A DNA stretch of 18,585 bases from Nitrospirota bacterium (lineage in GTDB: Bacteria; Nitrospinota_A; UBA7883), in NCBI GenBank assembly GCA_011052055.1, contig DRJW01000296.1, positions 1-18,585 of the forward strand. The letters run 5' to 3'. The notes beneath the pieces were generated by a model. The model saw only the letters and a list, made by a program, of their open reading frames with translations, made no database searches and was not told the origin of the DNA. A program made the translations under genes and the position numbers. Shown piece after piece: positions 7,602 to 14,325 of the stretch. The number at the start of each line of letters is the position of its first letter. Position 1 is the first letter of the stretch.

Positions 7602-8270
7602 ATGACTACTAAAAACGCTCAAAGCCTGAACAATATCGCCGACCAGGCCGGTTTTTATTTACAGGCGGGCATGATGGTGATGAAAAAAGTGACTACGGTT
7701 GCTATTGAAGGGTATAAATCTATCCTGACCATAGACGAGGATTCGAGGATTGCGTATTACCGCGATAAAGGGATTAATCACGCAAAAAAAGGAAGGTATT
7801 CTCAAGCTGTTGGCCTATTGAAAAATGTTTACACTGCCAAGCCTGGCGATCTTGACGTGGTTTTCTATCTAGGTGTTTCTTATATAAAGACAGACAGTGC
7901 GGCGGAAGGGATAGCTATTCTGGAGAAAGGCCGCAATCAGGACGAGTCGAACATTAAACTTGCCTCAGTTCTCGGCATGGCCTATATCCAGGAGAAAGAT
8001 TTCAAAAAAGCGGCGTCTACGCTTGAAGAGGCGCTCAAGAAAGAAAAAACCAATTACAATATCCAATATCGTCTCGGCATAGCCTACGACAACCTCAAAG
8101 AGTATCCAAAAGCCATCAAGGCGTTTAAGGCGGCGCTTGAGATAAAGCCTGACGCCGCAAACGTGTATCAGTCGCTGGGATTCGCCTACGAGCAAAAAGG
8201 CGATCACGACTCCGCCGTCCAATGCTTTAAAAAAGCGCTGGAGCTGGAGGAAGCCGCAAAACATGGTTAA
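7602..8270 (+). CDS. mamA: MamA, TPR protein coating the magnetosome
   Basis: MamA is a soluble tetratricopeptide protein that self-assembles on the cytosolic face of the magnetosome. The 222 residues have a ~45-residue N-terminal part followed by about five TPR units, e.g. YYRDKGINHAKKGRYSQAV, then VVFYLGVSYIKTDSAAEGI, LASVLGMAYIQEKDFKKAA, IQYRLGIAYDNLKEYPKAI and VYQSLGFAYEQKGDHDSAV. The motif YYRDKGINHAKKGRYSQAV is nearly that of Magnetospirillum MamA, so this is MamA and not a generic TPR protein. A strong CAGGAGAGG ribosome site lies before ATG 7602. Only six bases separate it from mamQ. Confidence 0.95.
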   Translation: MTTKNAQSLNNIADQAGFYLQAGMMVMKKVTTVAIEGYKSILTIDEDSRIAYYRDKGINHAKKGRYSQAVGLLKNVYTAKPGDLDVVFYLGVSYIKTDSAAEGIAILEKGRNQDESNIKLASVLGMAYIQEKDFKKAASTLEEALKKEKTNYNIQYRLGIAYDNLKEYPKAIKAFKAALEIKPDAANVYQSLGFAYEQKGDHDSAVQCFKKALELEEAAKHG

Positions 8271-8276
8271 CCGAAA

Positions 8277-9065
8277 ATGACGCAAAGAGCTGAAGATCCA
8301 GGCAAAGCCTATGTTTTCGAAGGCGCCGACAGCGATGTTTCTGAAGAGATAAAGGCAGAGCGTGTCCGCCGCATGAAAGCCCTTGTGCGGCAGATGAGCA
8401 AAGAAGAGCTGGAGCCACAGCGGAAATTTATACCGCAGATTAAAGGCAGGGGGCTTATCGCCGCCGCGTCTTTTATCGCCGTTATCCTGTTTTCAGTGTC
8501 GAGCCTTTATAACTACAACCTGTTTATAAACCTGGGAGAGCAGGTAAGATCCAGCGAGGGGCATGTAGAAGCGGCCATCCAGAGACGCTCGAACCTTTTT
8601 GTGAACCTTGTGAACCTGACGCTCAATCACGCGTCTTTAGAAGAAGAGATTTTCAGGCATGTCGCCGATGTGCGAACGAAGATAGATCAAACTAATAAAA
8701 CCTTGTCTGAAATCATCAACAAACCGCAGACAGGCTCTTCCGGAGCCAATATCGAATCGTCTTTATCCAGGCTTCTTGCGGTGGTGGAGCAATATCCCAA
8801 CATACAATCCTCCACCACCTACCAACAGCTTATGGATGAGCTGGTGGAGATAGAAAACCGGATTTCGTTAAGGCGAGATGAGTATAACGAGGCCGTCAGG
8901 TCTTATAACAGGAGAATATCGAGCTTCCCGTGGTTCATCCTGGCCAGGGCCACAGGGTTTAACCGATACGATTATTACAAAGCTACAGGTGATATAAGCA
9001 AGGGGCCACTTCTTTCGCCGAAAACGTTCGAGAGGCTTTTACCCAAACCGGCGAAATACAAATAA
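8277..9065 (+). CDS. mamQ: MamQ, LemA-family magnetosome membrane protein
   Basis: MamQ is essential for magnetosome membrane formation in Magnetospirillum. This 262-residue protein has a charged N-terminus (~1-58), one membrane helix (~59-77, LIAAASFIAVILFSVSSLYN) and then the helical LemA domain with VEAAIQRRSNLFVNLVNLTL, LLAVVEQYPNIQSSTTYQQL and RDEYNEAVRSYNRRI, which are LemA signature stretches. The place between mamA and mamR fits the mamAB order. Some magnetosome clusters carry two mamQ copies; only one is in this window. The start follows the mamA stop by six bases, so coupling is likely. Confidence 0.93.
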   Translation: MTQRAEDPGKAYVFEGADSDVSEEIKAERVRRMKALVRQMSKEELEPQRKFIPQIKGRGLIAAASFIAVILFSVSSLYNYNLFINLGEQVRSSEGHVEAAIQRRSNLFVNLVNLTLNHASLEEEIFRHVADVRTKIDQTNKTLSEIINKPQTGSSGANIESSLSRLLAVVEQYPNIQSSTTYQQLMDELVEIENRISLRRDEYNEAVRSYNRRISSFPWFILARATGFNRYDYYKATGDISKGPLLSPKTFERLLPKPAKYK

Positions 9066-9080
9066 AGGAAGAATCTGACT

Positions 9081-9332
9081 ATGTGGGTGACTATTTTGAG
9101 GGTCAGCGCGATTCTGTCTGTGGGGTTGACCATAAAACAGGCGCTGGACGAGTTTACTTTGAACGTAAACGCCAACAGGATTTATTCTACGCGACAGGCC
9201 ACGAAATTTCTGGGCATAGAAAGGAAGGGCGTCATCAAGCTGATAAAAAAAAGCATAATTAAAGCCAAAATGATAGATGGGAATTACAGGATAACCGGAG
9301 CGAGTATTCTGGAGTATCTGAGCGACAAATGA
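9081..9332 (+). CDS. mamR: MamR, small protein with excisionase-like helix-turn-helix
   Basis: This 83-residue protein has a hydrophobic N-terminus (~1-19) and a C-terminal excisionase/MerR-type winged helix: RIYSTRQATKFLGIERKGV, then IIKAKMIDGNYRITGASI and EYLSDK, which is the 'AAxxLGI ... GxYRI ... I..YL' pattern. MamR of Magnetospirillum, lying between mamQ and mamB as here, has this layout and affects crystal number and size without an assigned mechanism. Whether the domain binds DNA or protein is open; a membrane-bound HTH protein would be unusual. The stop overlaps the mamB ATG (9329) as ATGA. An AAAGGAAG ribosome site precedes the start. Confidence 0.85.
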   Translation: MWVTILRVSAILSVGLTIKQALDEFTLNVNANRIYSTRQATKFLGIERKGVIKLIKKSIIKAKMIDGNYRITGASILEYLSDK

Positions 9333-10264
9333 AATACGATCATTGCGAAAAGTGCAGGGACGAAGTTGTCTGGTACGCTCTTCTCGTTAATATCGGGCAA
9401 GCCTTCTTCAAAGGCGCGTTGGGTGTTATAAGCGGAAGCGCCGCCCTGGTGGCGGACTCTTTTCATTCAGCCGCCGATGTCATCGCAAGCTCCGTTACGA
9501 TGATAAGCCTGAAAATATCGAGTAAACCGGCCGATAAAGAGCATCCCTACGGGCATGGCCAGGCGCAGTATATCTCTTCTGCGATAGTGGGGATGATACT
9601 GCTCGGCGGGGCTTTGGCGCTTCTGGTCGGCTCTATCAAAAACATTATATCAGGTGATGTCACAGCTCCCGGTAAAATCGCATTATTCGGCGCCCTTATC
9701 TCCGTATCATTAAACGAGCTGATGTACCGTTACCAGAGTTGTGTCGGTAAAGAAAACAACAGCCCCGCCATATTAGCCAACGCCTGGGACAACAGGTCGG
9801 ACGCTTTTTCGTCAATAGCTGTGATGACAGGGATCACTTTCGCTATTTTAGGCTACCCCATCGCCGACCCCCTTGCGGCTATCGGCGTATCCCTTGTAGT
9901 TATAAAAATTGGTGTGGAGCTAAATATGGTGGCTGTAAACGGCCTCATGGACTCTTCGCCGGAGCTTGAGGATTTAAAGGAAATATATAATATCGCAAGA
10001 GGCGTGCCGGGGGTGGCGGGCATCTCTTATCTCAGGGCCAGAAGCGTCGGCGAATCGCTCCATGTGGACATTGAGCTTGTAGTCGATGGCGAGCTGAAAG
10101 TTTACGAAGGAGATTTAATTGTCGATCTGACAAAAGATAAAATTACAGATCAGGTGGACAACTCCGATGAAGTGCAGGTTTATCTTTCGCCGGAGCCTAT
10201 CAAGGAAAAAAAGCGGGAGAAAAATAGAAACAGCATTCTGGGCTTGCTGAGAAAATCGGGATAG
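9329..10264 (+). CDS. mamB: MamB, cation diffusion facilitator (magnetosome iron transporter)
   Basis: MamB is the second magnetosome CDF; it is required for vesicle formation and iron transport, and MamM stabilises it. The 311 residues carry an N-terminal CxxC (residues 6-9, CEKC), LVADSFHSAADVIAS with His46/Asp50, KEHPYGHGQAQYISSAIVG, and ENNSPAILANAWDNRSDAFS with Asp154/Asp158. The last stretch is almost identical to Magnetospirillum MamB and separates it from MamM. The C-terminal regulatory domain (~210-295) is present, with a Lys/Arg-rich tail. It overlaps mamR by four bases. The usual next gene, mamS, is here 5.9 kb downstream. Confidence 0.95.
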   Translation: MKYDHCEKCRDEVVWYALLVNIGQAFFKGALGVISGSAALVADSFHSAADVIASSVTMISLKISSKPADKEHPYGHGQAQYISSAIVGMILLGGALALLVGSIKNIISGDVTAPGKIALFGALISVSLNELMYRYQSCVGKENNSPAILANAWDNRSDAFSSIAVMTGITFAILGYPIADPLAAIGVSLVVIKIGVELNMVAVNGLMDSSPELEDLKEIYNIARGVPGVAGISYLRARSVGESLHVDIELVVDGELKVYEGDLIVDLTKDKITDQVDNSDEVQVYLSPEPIKEKKREKNRNSILGLLRKSG

Positions 10265-10271
10265 ATAATTT

Positions 10272-11558
10272 TTGACGCATAGGCAATTCATTTTGAAAGA
10301 ATCCAGAAAACCACGGGTTATCCTCGTTTCCGGCAAGGGCGGCGTAGGGAAGACAACGTTAGCGTCGGCCACCGGCGCCGGATGCGCAAAGCGCGGCCTT
10401 AGAACGCTGGTGATGTCTATTGATATAGCCCATAGTTTAAGCGACTCGTTCGCCCTCGATGGACACCTGTTAAACATAAACGATGGCATGCCTGTCAACG
10501 TCAGCGAGAATCTGGATATTCAGGAAGTGGATCTTCAGGCGGAAATGAAGCGTCACTGGGGAGATATTTTCGCCTCGTTAAGCGCGTTGCTTAAAAGTTC
10601 CGGAATGAACGAGGTGCTGGCGGAAGAGCTTGCGATACTGCCCGGCATGTCGGACGTTGTCTGCCTGCTTTATATAAGCCGGTACATAGAGAAAAATGAA
10701 TACGACGTGATAATCCTTGACTGCGCTCCCACAGGCGAGAGCCTGCGCTTTATCAGTATGCCTTCGACAGTGGAATGGTCACTGCGAAAAGTGTACAAGC
10801 TTAAAAAACATGTGCCGAGCATCGCAAAACCTATTATACGAATAATGGGGGGAGCCACCGGAAGCAGTCTGGACGAACTGGAAAAGCTACAAACGATGTA
10901 TGACCAGCTAAACAGAGCTAAAAGCATCCTCGTAGACGACTCTATCACCAGCGTGCGGCTTGTGTGCAACGCAGAGCGGATGGTGATAAACGAGACGCTA
11001 AGGGCGTATATGTATTTCTGTCTATATGGAATGAACGTCGATATGGTGGCGGTCAACCGGATGTTGCCAGGTGAGGCCAATAACGGCTACTTCGATAATT
11101 TGATCGATGAGCAGAATCAAAGCTTTGAGCGAATCGAAAATCATTTCTCTCCCATAAAAGTAATAAAGACCAGGATGTTTCCTGAAGAGATAAATGGCAT
11201 TGAAAACCTTGAACTTATGGCAGGTGAGATGTTTTCGGGGTTTTCCCCGGAATCGATATATTGCCGCGAAAATCCTTACCAATTCAGTAAAGATGGCGCC
11301 GTTAATCTGTTGCGGGTTAAACTTCCGGGGGTCGGAAAGGAAAATGTTGATCTGTTTAATGAGAAAGATGAATTAGTCATCCGGATAGGAAATTTCAAAC
11401 GGCATGTCTACCTTCCGAGGGCTTACGCCGCCATGAAGCCGAAGGTTGCCAACTACAGGGATAATTACTTGACTATCCGATTTGAAAAAGCGGAAAATAC
11501 GAGAAGTAAGGAATCTCCTTCGGGAGCCGGGGGAGACAAGATAAGCGCAAAACAATAG
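10272..11558 (+). CDS. ArsA/Get3-family ATPase with C-terminal Hsp20-like domain
   Basis: This 428-residue protein has a deviant Walker A loop GKGGVGKTT (residues 21-29), switch I DIAHSLSD (~52-59) and the ArsA/Get3 signature DCAPTGES (151-158; usually DTAPTGHT). Residues ~335-405 resemble the Hsp20-like domain fused to some bacterial ArsA proteins: AVNLLRVKLPGVGKENVDLF, DELVIRIGNF, YLPRAYA. ArsA proteins drive arsenite pumps; Get3 relatives deliver tail-anchored membrane proteins. No arsenic genes are nearby, so a chaperone or targeting role fits the context better, but this is inference. The start is uncertain: no ATG precedes the P-loop, and TTG 10272 (or 10293) must be used. It lies 7 bases after mamB and is not part of the classic mamAB set. 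Confidence 0.85.
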   Translation: MTHRQFILKESRKPRVILVSGKGGVGKTTLASATGAGCAKRGLRTLVMSIDIAHSLSDSFALDGHLLNINDGMPVNVSENLDIQEVDLQAEMKRHWGDIFASLSALLKSSGMNEVLAEELAILPGMSDVVCLLYISRYIEKNEYDVIILDCAPTGESLRFISMPSTVEWSLRKVYKLKKHVPSIAKPIIRIMGGATGSSLDELEKLQTMYDQLNRAKSILVDDSITSVRLVCNAERMVINETLRAYMYFCLYGMNVDMVAVNRMLPGEANNGYFDNLIDEQNQSFERIENHFSPIKVIKTRMFPEEINGIENLELMAGEMFSGFSPESIYCRENPYQFSKDGAVNLLRVKLPGVGKENVDLFNEKDELVIRIGNFKRHVYLPRAYAAMKPKVANYRDNYLTIRFEKAENTRSKESPSGAGGDKISAKQ

Positions 11559-11570
11559 AAGGAGACTGCT

Positions 11571-11669
11571 ATGTACAAATTTCTGATGAAGGCTCTGGTA
11601 GTTACGGTAGGTGTTGTGCTTGCCAGCATGGTCACTGAACAGATAAAAGATAGGGCGCGCTCCGAATAG
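11571..11669 (+). CDS. 32-residue single-span membrane peptide
   Basis: Small ORF twelve bases after the ArsA-like gene, starting at ATG 11571 with a strong ribosome site (AGAAGGAGA, seven bases upstream) and ending at TAG 11667. The peptide is MYKFLMKALVVTVGVVLASM followed by a short charged tail (VTEQIKDRARSE). One hydrophobic helix fills residues ~8-21. No family is recognised. The strong ribosome site and the terminator right after it argue that it is a real last gene of the operon. Such a tiny protein must be inserted after translation, as are the clients of Get3-type ATPases, which makes the neighbouring gene suggestive. Confidence 0.6.
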   Translation: MYKFLMKALVVTVGVVLASMVTEQIKDRARSE

Positions 11670-11691
11670 GATAGAGTTTCATGCAAAAACG

Positions 11692-11720
11692 CCAGGTTCG
11701 CCTTCGAGCCTGGTATTTTT
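11692..11720 (+). terminator. Rho-independent terminator, probably bidirectional
   Basis: Hairpin CCAGGTTCG / CGAGCCTGG (one G-T pair) with loop CCTT, followed on the plus strand by TATTTTTTT. On the minus strand the hairpin is followed by GTTTTTGC. It lies between the end of the plus-strand mam/ArsA operon and the end of the minus-strand repeat gene, exactly where a shared terminator of converging operons should be. Confidence 0.85.
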
Positions 11721-11728
11721 TTGCGTTT

Positions 11729-11965
11729 TTATCGAACCAGCGGGCCCGCTCCCAAAGCCGAAGCGAGCAGTCTGGCGCCTGAGATTTCAAGGAGCCGGTC
11801 ACGGCTTACGCCGGGGGAGCCCGCCAGACCGGGGGGAAGTCCAAGTTTCCCGACCAGAATACGGTTCTCCGCCATTTTCAGTATCCGCCCGGAGGTAACC
11901 TGCCGCTGGTCTACCAGTCGATCCGGAAGTCCAAGCTTTTGGGCCAGCCTTTTGTTTACCGCCAT
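11729..11965 (-). CDS. Small protein made of 30-residue repeats
   Basis: Not recognised. The protein from ATG 11965 has 78 residues; an AGGGAGAG ribosome site lies about nine bases upstream. It consists of a 30-residue repeat with pattern [FV]xxxR[IL][IL]x[MI][AS]xx(8 residues)LG[LA]: second unit VTSGRILKMAENRILVGKLG, third unit VSRDRLLEISGARLLASALG, and a first unit that runs upstream of the ATG (FDRERIINMAVNKRLAQKLG). The ATG thus cuts the first unit after eight residues, and no better start exists before an upstream in-frame TAA. Either the gene starts inside a unit or this is the end of a longer, decayed gene. The repeats look like short alpha-hairpins. It is probably the last gene of the minus-strand operon. 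Confidence 0.55.
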   Translation of the reverse strand: MAVNKRLAQKLGLPDRLVDQRQVTSGRILKMAENRILVGKLGLPPGLAGSPGVSRDRLLEISGARLLASALGAGPLVR

Positions 11966-11989
11966 ATTGATAATTCTCTCCCTGTCGAA
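11732..11989 (-). repeat. Three degenerate 90-bp tandem units encoding a 30-residue repeat
   Basis: Reading on the minus strand, units cover 11989-11900, 11899-11810 and 11809-11732 (last one short by four codons). They agree at the protein level (R[IL][IL]x[MI] at the start, KLGLP near residue 18-22 in the first two units) with little exact DNA identity, so the duplication is old and shaped by selection on the protein. Confidence 0.6.
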
Positions 11990-12059
11990 ACCGGGCGTAT
12001 CAAAAGACCGGCTTTATATGTAAGAAGGGAAAATGCAAAATGAGCCTGAACCAAATGTG

Positions 12060-12245
12060 TTACCCATCCGCCCGGACTATTGTGTTACCTATGTCCCAGG
12101 CTGTATAGAACTGGCTCATCCCGGCTGTAATATCGGCCTTGCTTTTGCCTGCGCCGATAAAAGCGTACCCTCCGAGGCCAAGCGCAACGACAAGCCCGAT
12201 AACCATGGCTGGAACCGAAGTCCGATTGACCTTAAGTCCCTTCAT
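12060..12245 (-). CDS. Small single-span membrane protein (61 residues)
   Basis: Unrecognised. It has a short basic N-terminus (MKGLKVNRTSVP), one hydrophobic Gly-rich helix at residues ~12-32 (AMVIGLVVALGLGGYAFIGAG) and a polar tail with Tyr/Trp (MSQFYTAWDIGNTIV). The Arg/Lys before the span suggests an inside N-terminus. No clear ribosome site is seen before ATG 12245. It is supported mainly by its position in the minus-strand island between two other small genes and by the absence of any plausible plus-strand gene. The plus-strand ORF over the same stretch has no credible protein features. LG-type runs occur in Mms6/MamD-class proteins, but I see no real match. Confidence 0.5.
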   Translation of the reverse strand: MKGLKVNRTSVPAMVIGLVVALGLGGYAFIGAGKSKADITAGMSQFYTAWDIGNTIVRADG

Positions 12246-12425
12246 TACAAAATCTTACATGACAACAAGAGAACGAAGGACGCATAATCGCCAAAGCCCC
12301 GCTATATCAAATATGGACTGCAATTTTGTCATATCCGACAAAGATACGACAGATGAATAATCTGATAAAGGGAAGGAGTTAAAGACTCTTCACCGAAAAG
12401 CGCAATACGTTTGGTCCTGCGCAGG

Positions 12426-12638
12426 CTACTGCTTTATTGACGAGCCGATGGCTGATCCCATCACGGCGCCAATGCCCATTGCGACGCCTAGAAATCCGGC
12501 GACAGGGGCAACGGCTATAATTCCTATTTTAAGGGATCCGGAAAGAGAAGGAATCAGTGGCACGGCAAGCGCCCCCAGGCAGAGCCCACACACTCCCCCG
12601 GCCAACGCAATGCTGGCCCTTTCACGTTTTTTAGACAT
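12426..12638 (-). CDS. Small Gly-rich two-span membrane protein (70 residues)
   Basis: Unrecognised. A basic start (MSKKRERAS) is followed by two hydrophobic, Gly/Ala-rich helices, residues ~10-28 (IALAGGVCGLCLGALAVPLI) and ~37-65 (IGIIAVAPVAGFLGVAMGIG). Both ends should lie in the cytosol. ATG 12638 has a modest ribosome site (GGTAAG), and a near-consensus promoter ends about 20 bases upstream, which makes this the first gene of a minus-strand operon. Size and two-helix topology recall MamI, which is not seen elsewhere in the window, but the sequence does not clearly match and I do not assign it. Confidence 0.6.
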   Translation of the reverse strand: MSKKRERASIALAGGVCGLCLGALAVPLIPSLSGSLKIGIIAVAPVAGFLGVAMGIGAVMGSAIGSSIKQ

Positions 12639-12665
12639 AAAGACTTACCGTAATCAGTTTCGACG

Positions 12666-12695
12666 ATTCTAGTGGATAGGCGTCTTGATTGTCAA
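12666..12695 (-). promoter_or_regulatory. Sigma70-type promoter of the minus-strand island
   Basis: On the minus strand: a perfect -35 TTGACA (12695-12690), an 18-base spacer and a -10 TAGAAT (12671-12666, five of six consensus bases). Transcription would begin near 12659, about 20 bases before the ATG of the two-span protein. Confidence 0.65.
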
Positions 12696-12765
12696 ACCAA
12701 CCGCGCCGGACATATGTTTTTCTTTTTTATAAAAATGAGCTTGGTTACGTTTATTTTCTATTCCA

Positions 12766-12794
12766 TTGGCTCTGTGATAAAAAATATTTAATAT
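12766..12794 (+). promoter_or_regulatory. Candidate promoter for the vWA/phosphatase/kinase genes
   Basis: TTGGCT (12766-12771), 17 bases, TAATAT (12789-12794); four of six consensus bases in each box. It is about 180 bases before the vWA start. In AT-rich DNA such matches arise by chance, so this is weak. Confidence 0.3.
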
Positions 12795-12975
12795 CGCTGT
12801 CTCTCATATAAGATATACAATATCTGGTGGCTCATGGGGATATCGGGCGGGTCGTAAACAATGAAAACTTCCTCTTAATTGGTATTGCGTTTGAGGAGAA
12901 GAGTGAAGCCCAGGATCCCGGATAAATGAAAAATATAGATTCTGTTCATTTTACCGCCTGTTGCAAAGGATAAAC

Positions 12976-14274
12976 ATGACGGACGAACCTTGCCCCACCG
13001 AAACCGAAGCCGCCTACATCTGCCTTGAGTGCCAGGGAAAATACACGAAGATTGAAGCTGGCAGGCTCGATTTTCTGTGTTGCTCCGAAGAGTGCATGGA
13101 CAGGCATGTGGTCATGGAGTCACTGAACGTGTTAGAGGACGCCGAAGCGCTGGGGAGAGAGGATAATATGGCGGAGGCTCACCATTTTTCCACGCCTGCA
13201 AGTGAGCGGGATGAAGATACGGATGAGCCAGACGCTTGCCCTGAAGATCCCGGAGAAAAAGAAGGCGCAAAAGCGCAAATCCCTGAGAGAGGCGATCAGG
13301 CGGCATACTTTTGTCCCGCGTGCGGCAAGACCTATAGCGCCGGACAGGCCGACATGGTGGGCTCTTTTTGCTCCGCGTTATCGTGTAATGATCTGATGAT
13401 TTTGCTGGAGGCGATTCCGGGAACCGCCGTTGACGCCAGACAAATTGCGCGCGATGAGATAGGTCTTGGCGTTCTGATATGCGACGTTTCAGGCTCTATG
13501 GAGGATTTTGCGTTTGCGGGGAGGCGCGCGACGAAAATGTCTGTTGTGGCGGGAAGCGTGGCAAGGGGGATATGGGATCTTGTCAATGAGATGGTCGAGC
13601 CAGCGAAGAAAAACGCATATGTGGCTCTTATATACTTTTCAAGAGACGCCGCATTCGCAAGTGACGCCGACGGCGCCCCTTTTATAAAAAATATTTATGA
13701 GATAGGGGCGGCCTTCGATTCTGCGAGGGATTTCGGAGAGTTTATTTCAGATGGCATGTTAAAAGCCCATCGTAATATTTCCCGCAACGCCGTAAGCGAT
13801 CTACTCTTCGGAAAGGACAATACAAAGCATTACACGAATATAAACTCGGCCCTCGATTTAGCCTATAACTTAAAAGAAGCTTGCATGTCGGGCGGCCTTT
13901 CTGAGTACGGCCTTGTTGAGCGTTTAAAAGTGATAGAGGACGTATGTATATCGCCCGAAGGGGATTCGGTGACCGTGCCGAACATAAGGTGTCTTATCTA
14001 CTCTGACGGGGCGCACAACTATCCGAAAAAAAGTGAAATTATAAATCCGTTTGAAAATGACGCCACGTCAGTCTTGCTCACCACGTTTATAGGGCATGAA
14101 TCGGCGAAAGGCGCCCGGCAGATGGAGAAAATGGCGGGGGAAAGCCCGAAGCATGGCGTAAAGTCGTTCTTTACGGTTAATGACCCGGAAAGTTATCAGA
14201 AGTTAAGGGGCCTTTTCAGGATGTCTTCCGGTGTATCTGGTTTCTGTCCCGGTTGCATACCAAAAGATTTTTAA
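12976..14274 (+). CDS. vWA-domain protein with zinc-binding Cys clusters (TerY-like)
   Basis: A 432-residue cytosolic protein. Two Cys clusters open it: C16xxC19 with C35-C36-C40, and C113xxC116 with C132 and C137, each like a zinc ribbon or treble clef; the stretch between is acidic and probably a linker. A von Willebrand A domain follows (~164-415), with the MIDAS start DVSGSM at 170-175. The protein ends in another CPGC. TerY proteins of Ter systems are vWA proteins with zinc ribbons and are encoded with a PP2C phosphatase and a kinase, as here. The start chosen is ATG 12976, five bases after AAAGGA; TTG 12961 is possible but less likely. Its role may be a metal-dependent scaffold for the two next proteins (inference). 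Confidence 0.85.
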   Translation: MTDEPCPTETEAAYICLECQGKYTKIEAGRLDFLCCSEECMDRHVVMESLNVLEDAEALGREDNMAEAHHFSTPASERDEDTDEPDACPEDPGEKEGAKAQIPERGDQAAYFCPACGKTYSAGQADMVGSFCSALSCNDLMILLEAIPGTAVDARQIARDEIGLGVLICDVSGSMEDFAFAGRRATKMSVVAGSVARGIWDLVNEMVEPAKKNAYVALIYFSRDAAFASDADGAPFIKNIYEIGAAFDSARDFGEFISDGMLKAHRNISRNAVSDLLFGKDNTKHYTNINSALDLAYNLKEACMSGGLSEYGLVERLKVIEDVCISPEGDSVTVPNIRCLIYSDGAHNYPKKSEIINPFENDATSVLLTTFIGHESAKGARQMEKMAGESPKHGVKSFFTVNDPESYQKLRGLFRMSSGVSGFCPGCIPKDF

Positions 14275-14325
14275 TTTGCGCCAGCTTTGCCCCATGCTTT
14301 ACATCCTCTTTAGGGAAGAGAAGTG

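Larger units (their letters stand above)
12639..12975. other. AT-rich divergent intergenic region
   Basis: This stretch separates the minus-strand island from the vWA gene. It holds the minus-strand promoter at its left side. On the plus strand a weaker promoter candidate lies at 12766-12794. Near the right end, a good GAGGAGAAG sequence precedes GTG 12903 of an eight-codon ORF that ends in TGA overlapping ATG 12926 of a 15-codon ORF, which stops two bases before the vWA start; these may be leader peptides or chance. I see no RNA gene. Confidence 0.5.

Noticed and set aside
10272..11558. Arsenite-pump ATPase (ArsA) as the function
   Set aside because: No arsB, arsR or arsD nearby and the protein has one ATPase half only; ArsA/Get3 family membership is kept but no arsenic role is assigned.
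12305..12345. Second minus-strand promoter (ATGACA then TGATAT) before the 61-residue membrane protein
   Set aside because: The -10 matches only three of six consensus bases; the upstream promoter is sufficient.
11721..12360. Plus-strand ORFs of 100, 84 and 73 codons over the minus-strand island
   Set aside because: No ribosome sites or domain features, Arg/Ser/Pro-rich shadow composition, and they lie beyond the plus-strand terminator; the minus-strand frames have repeats, membrane helices and a promoter.
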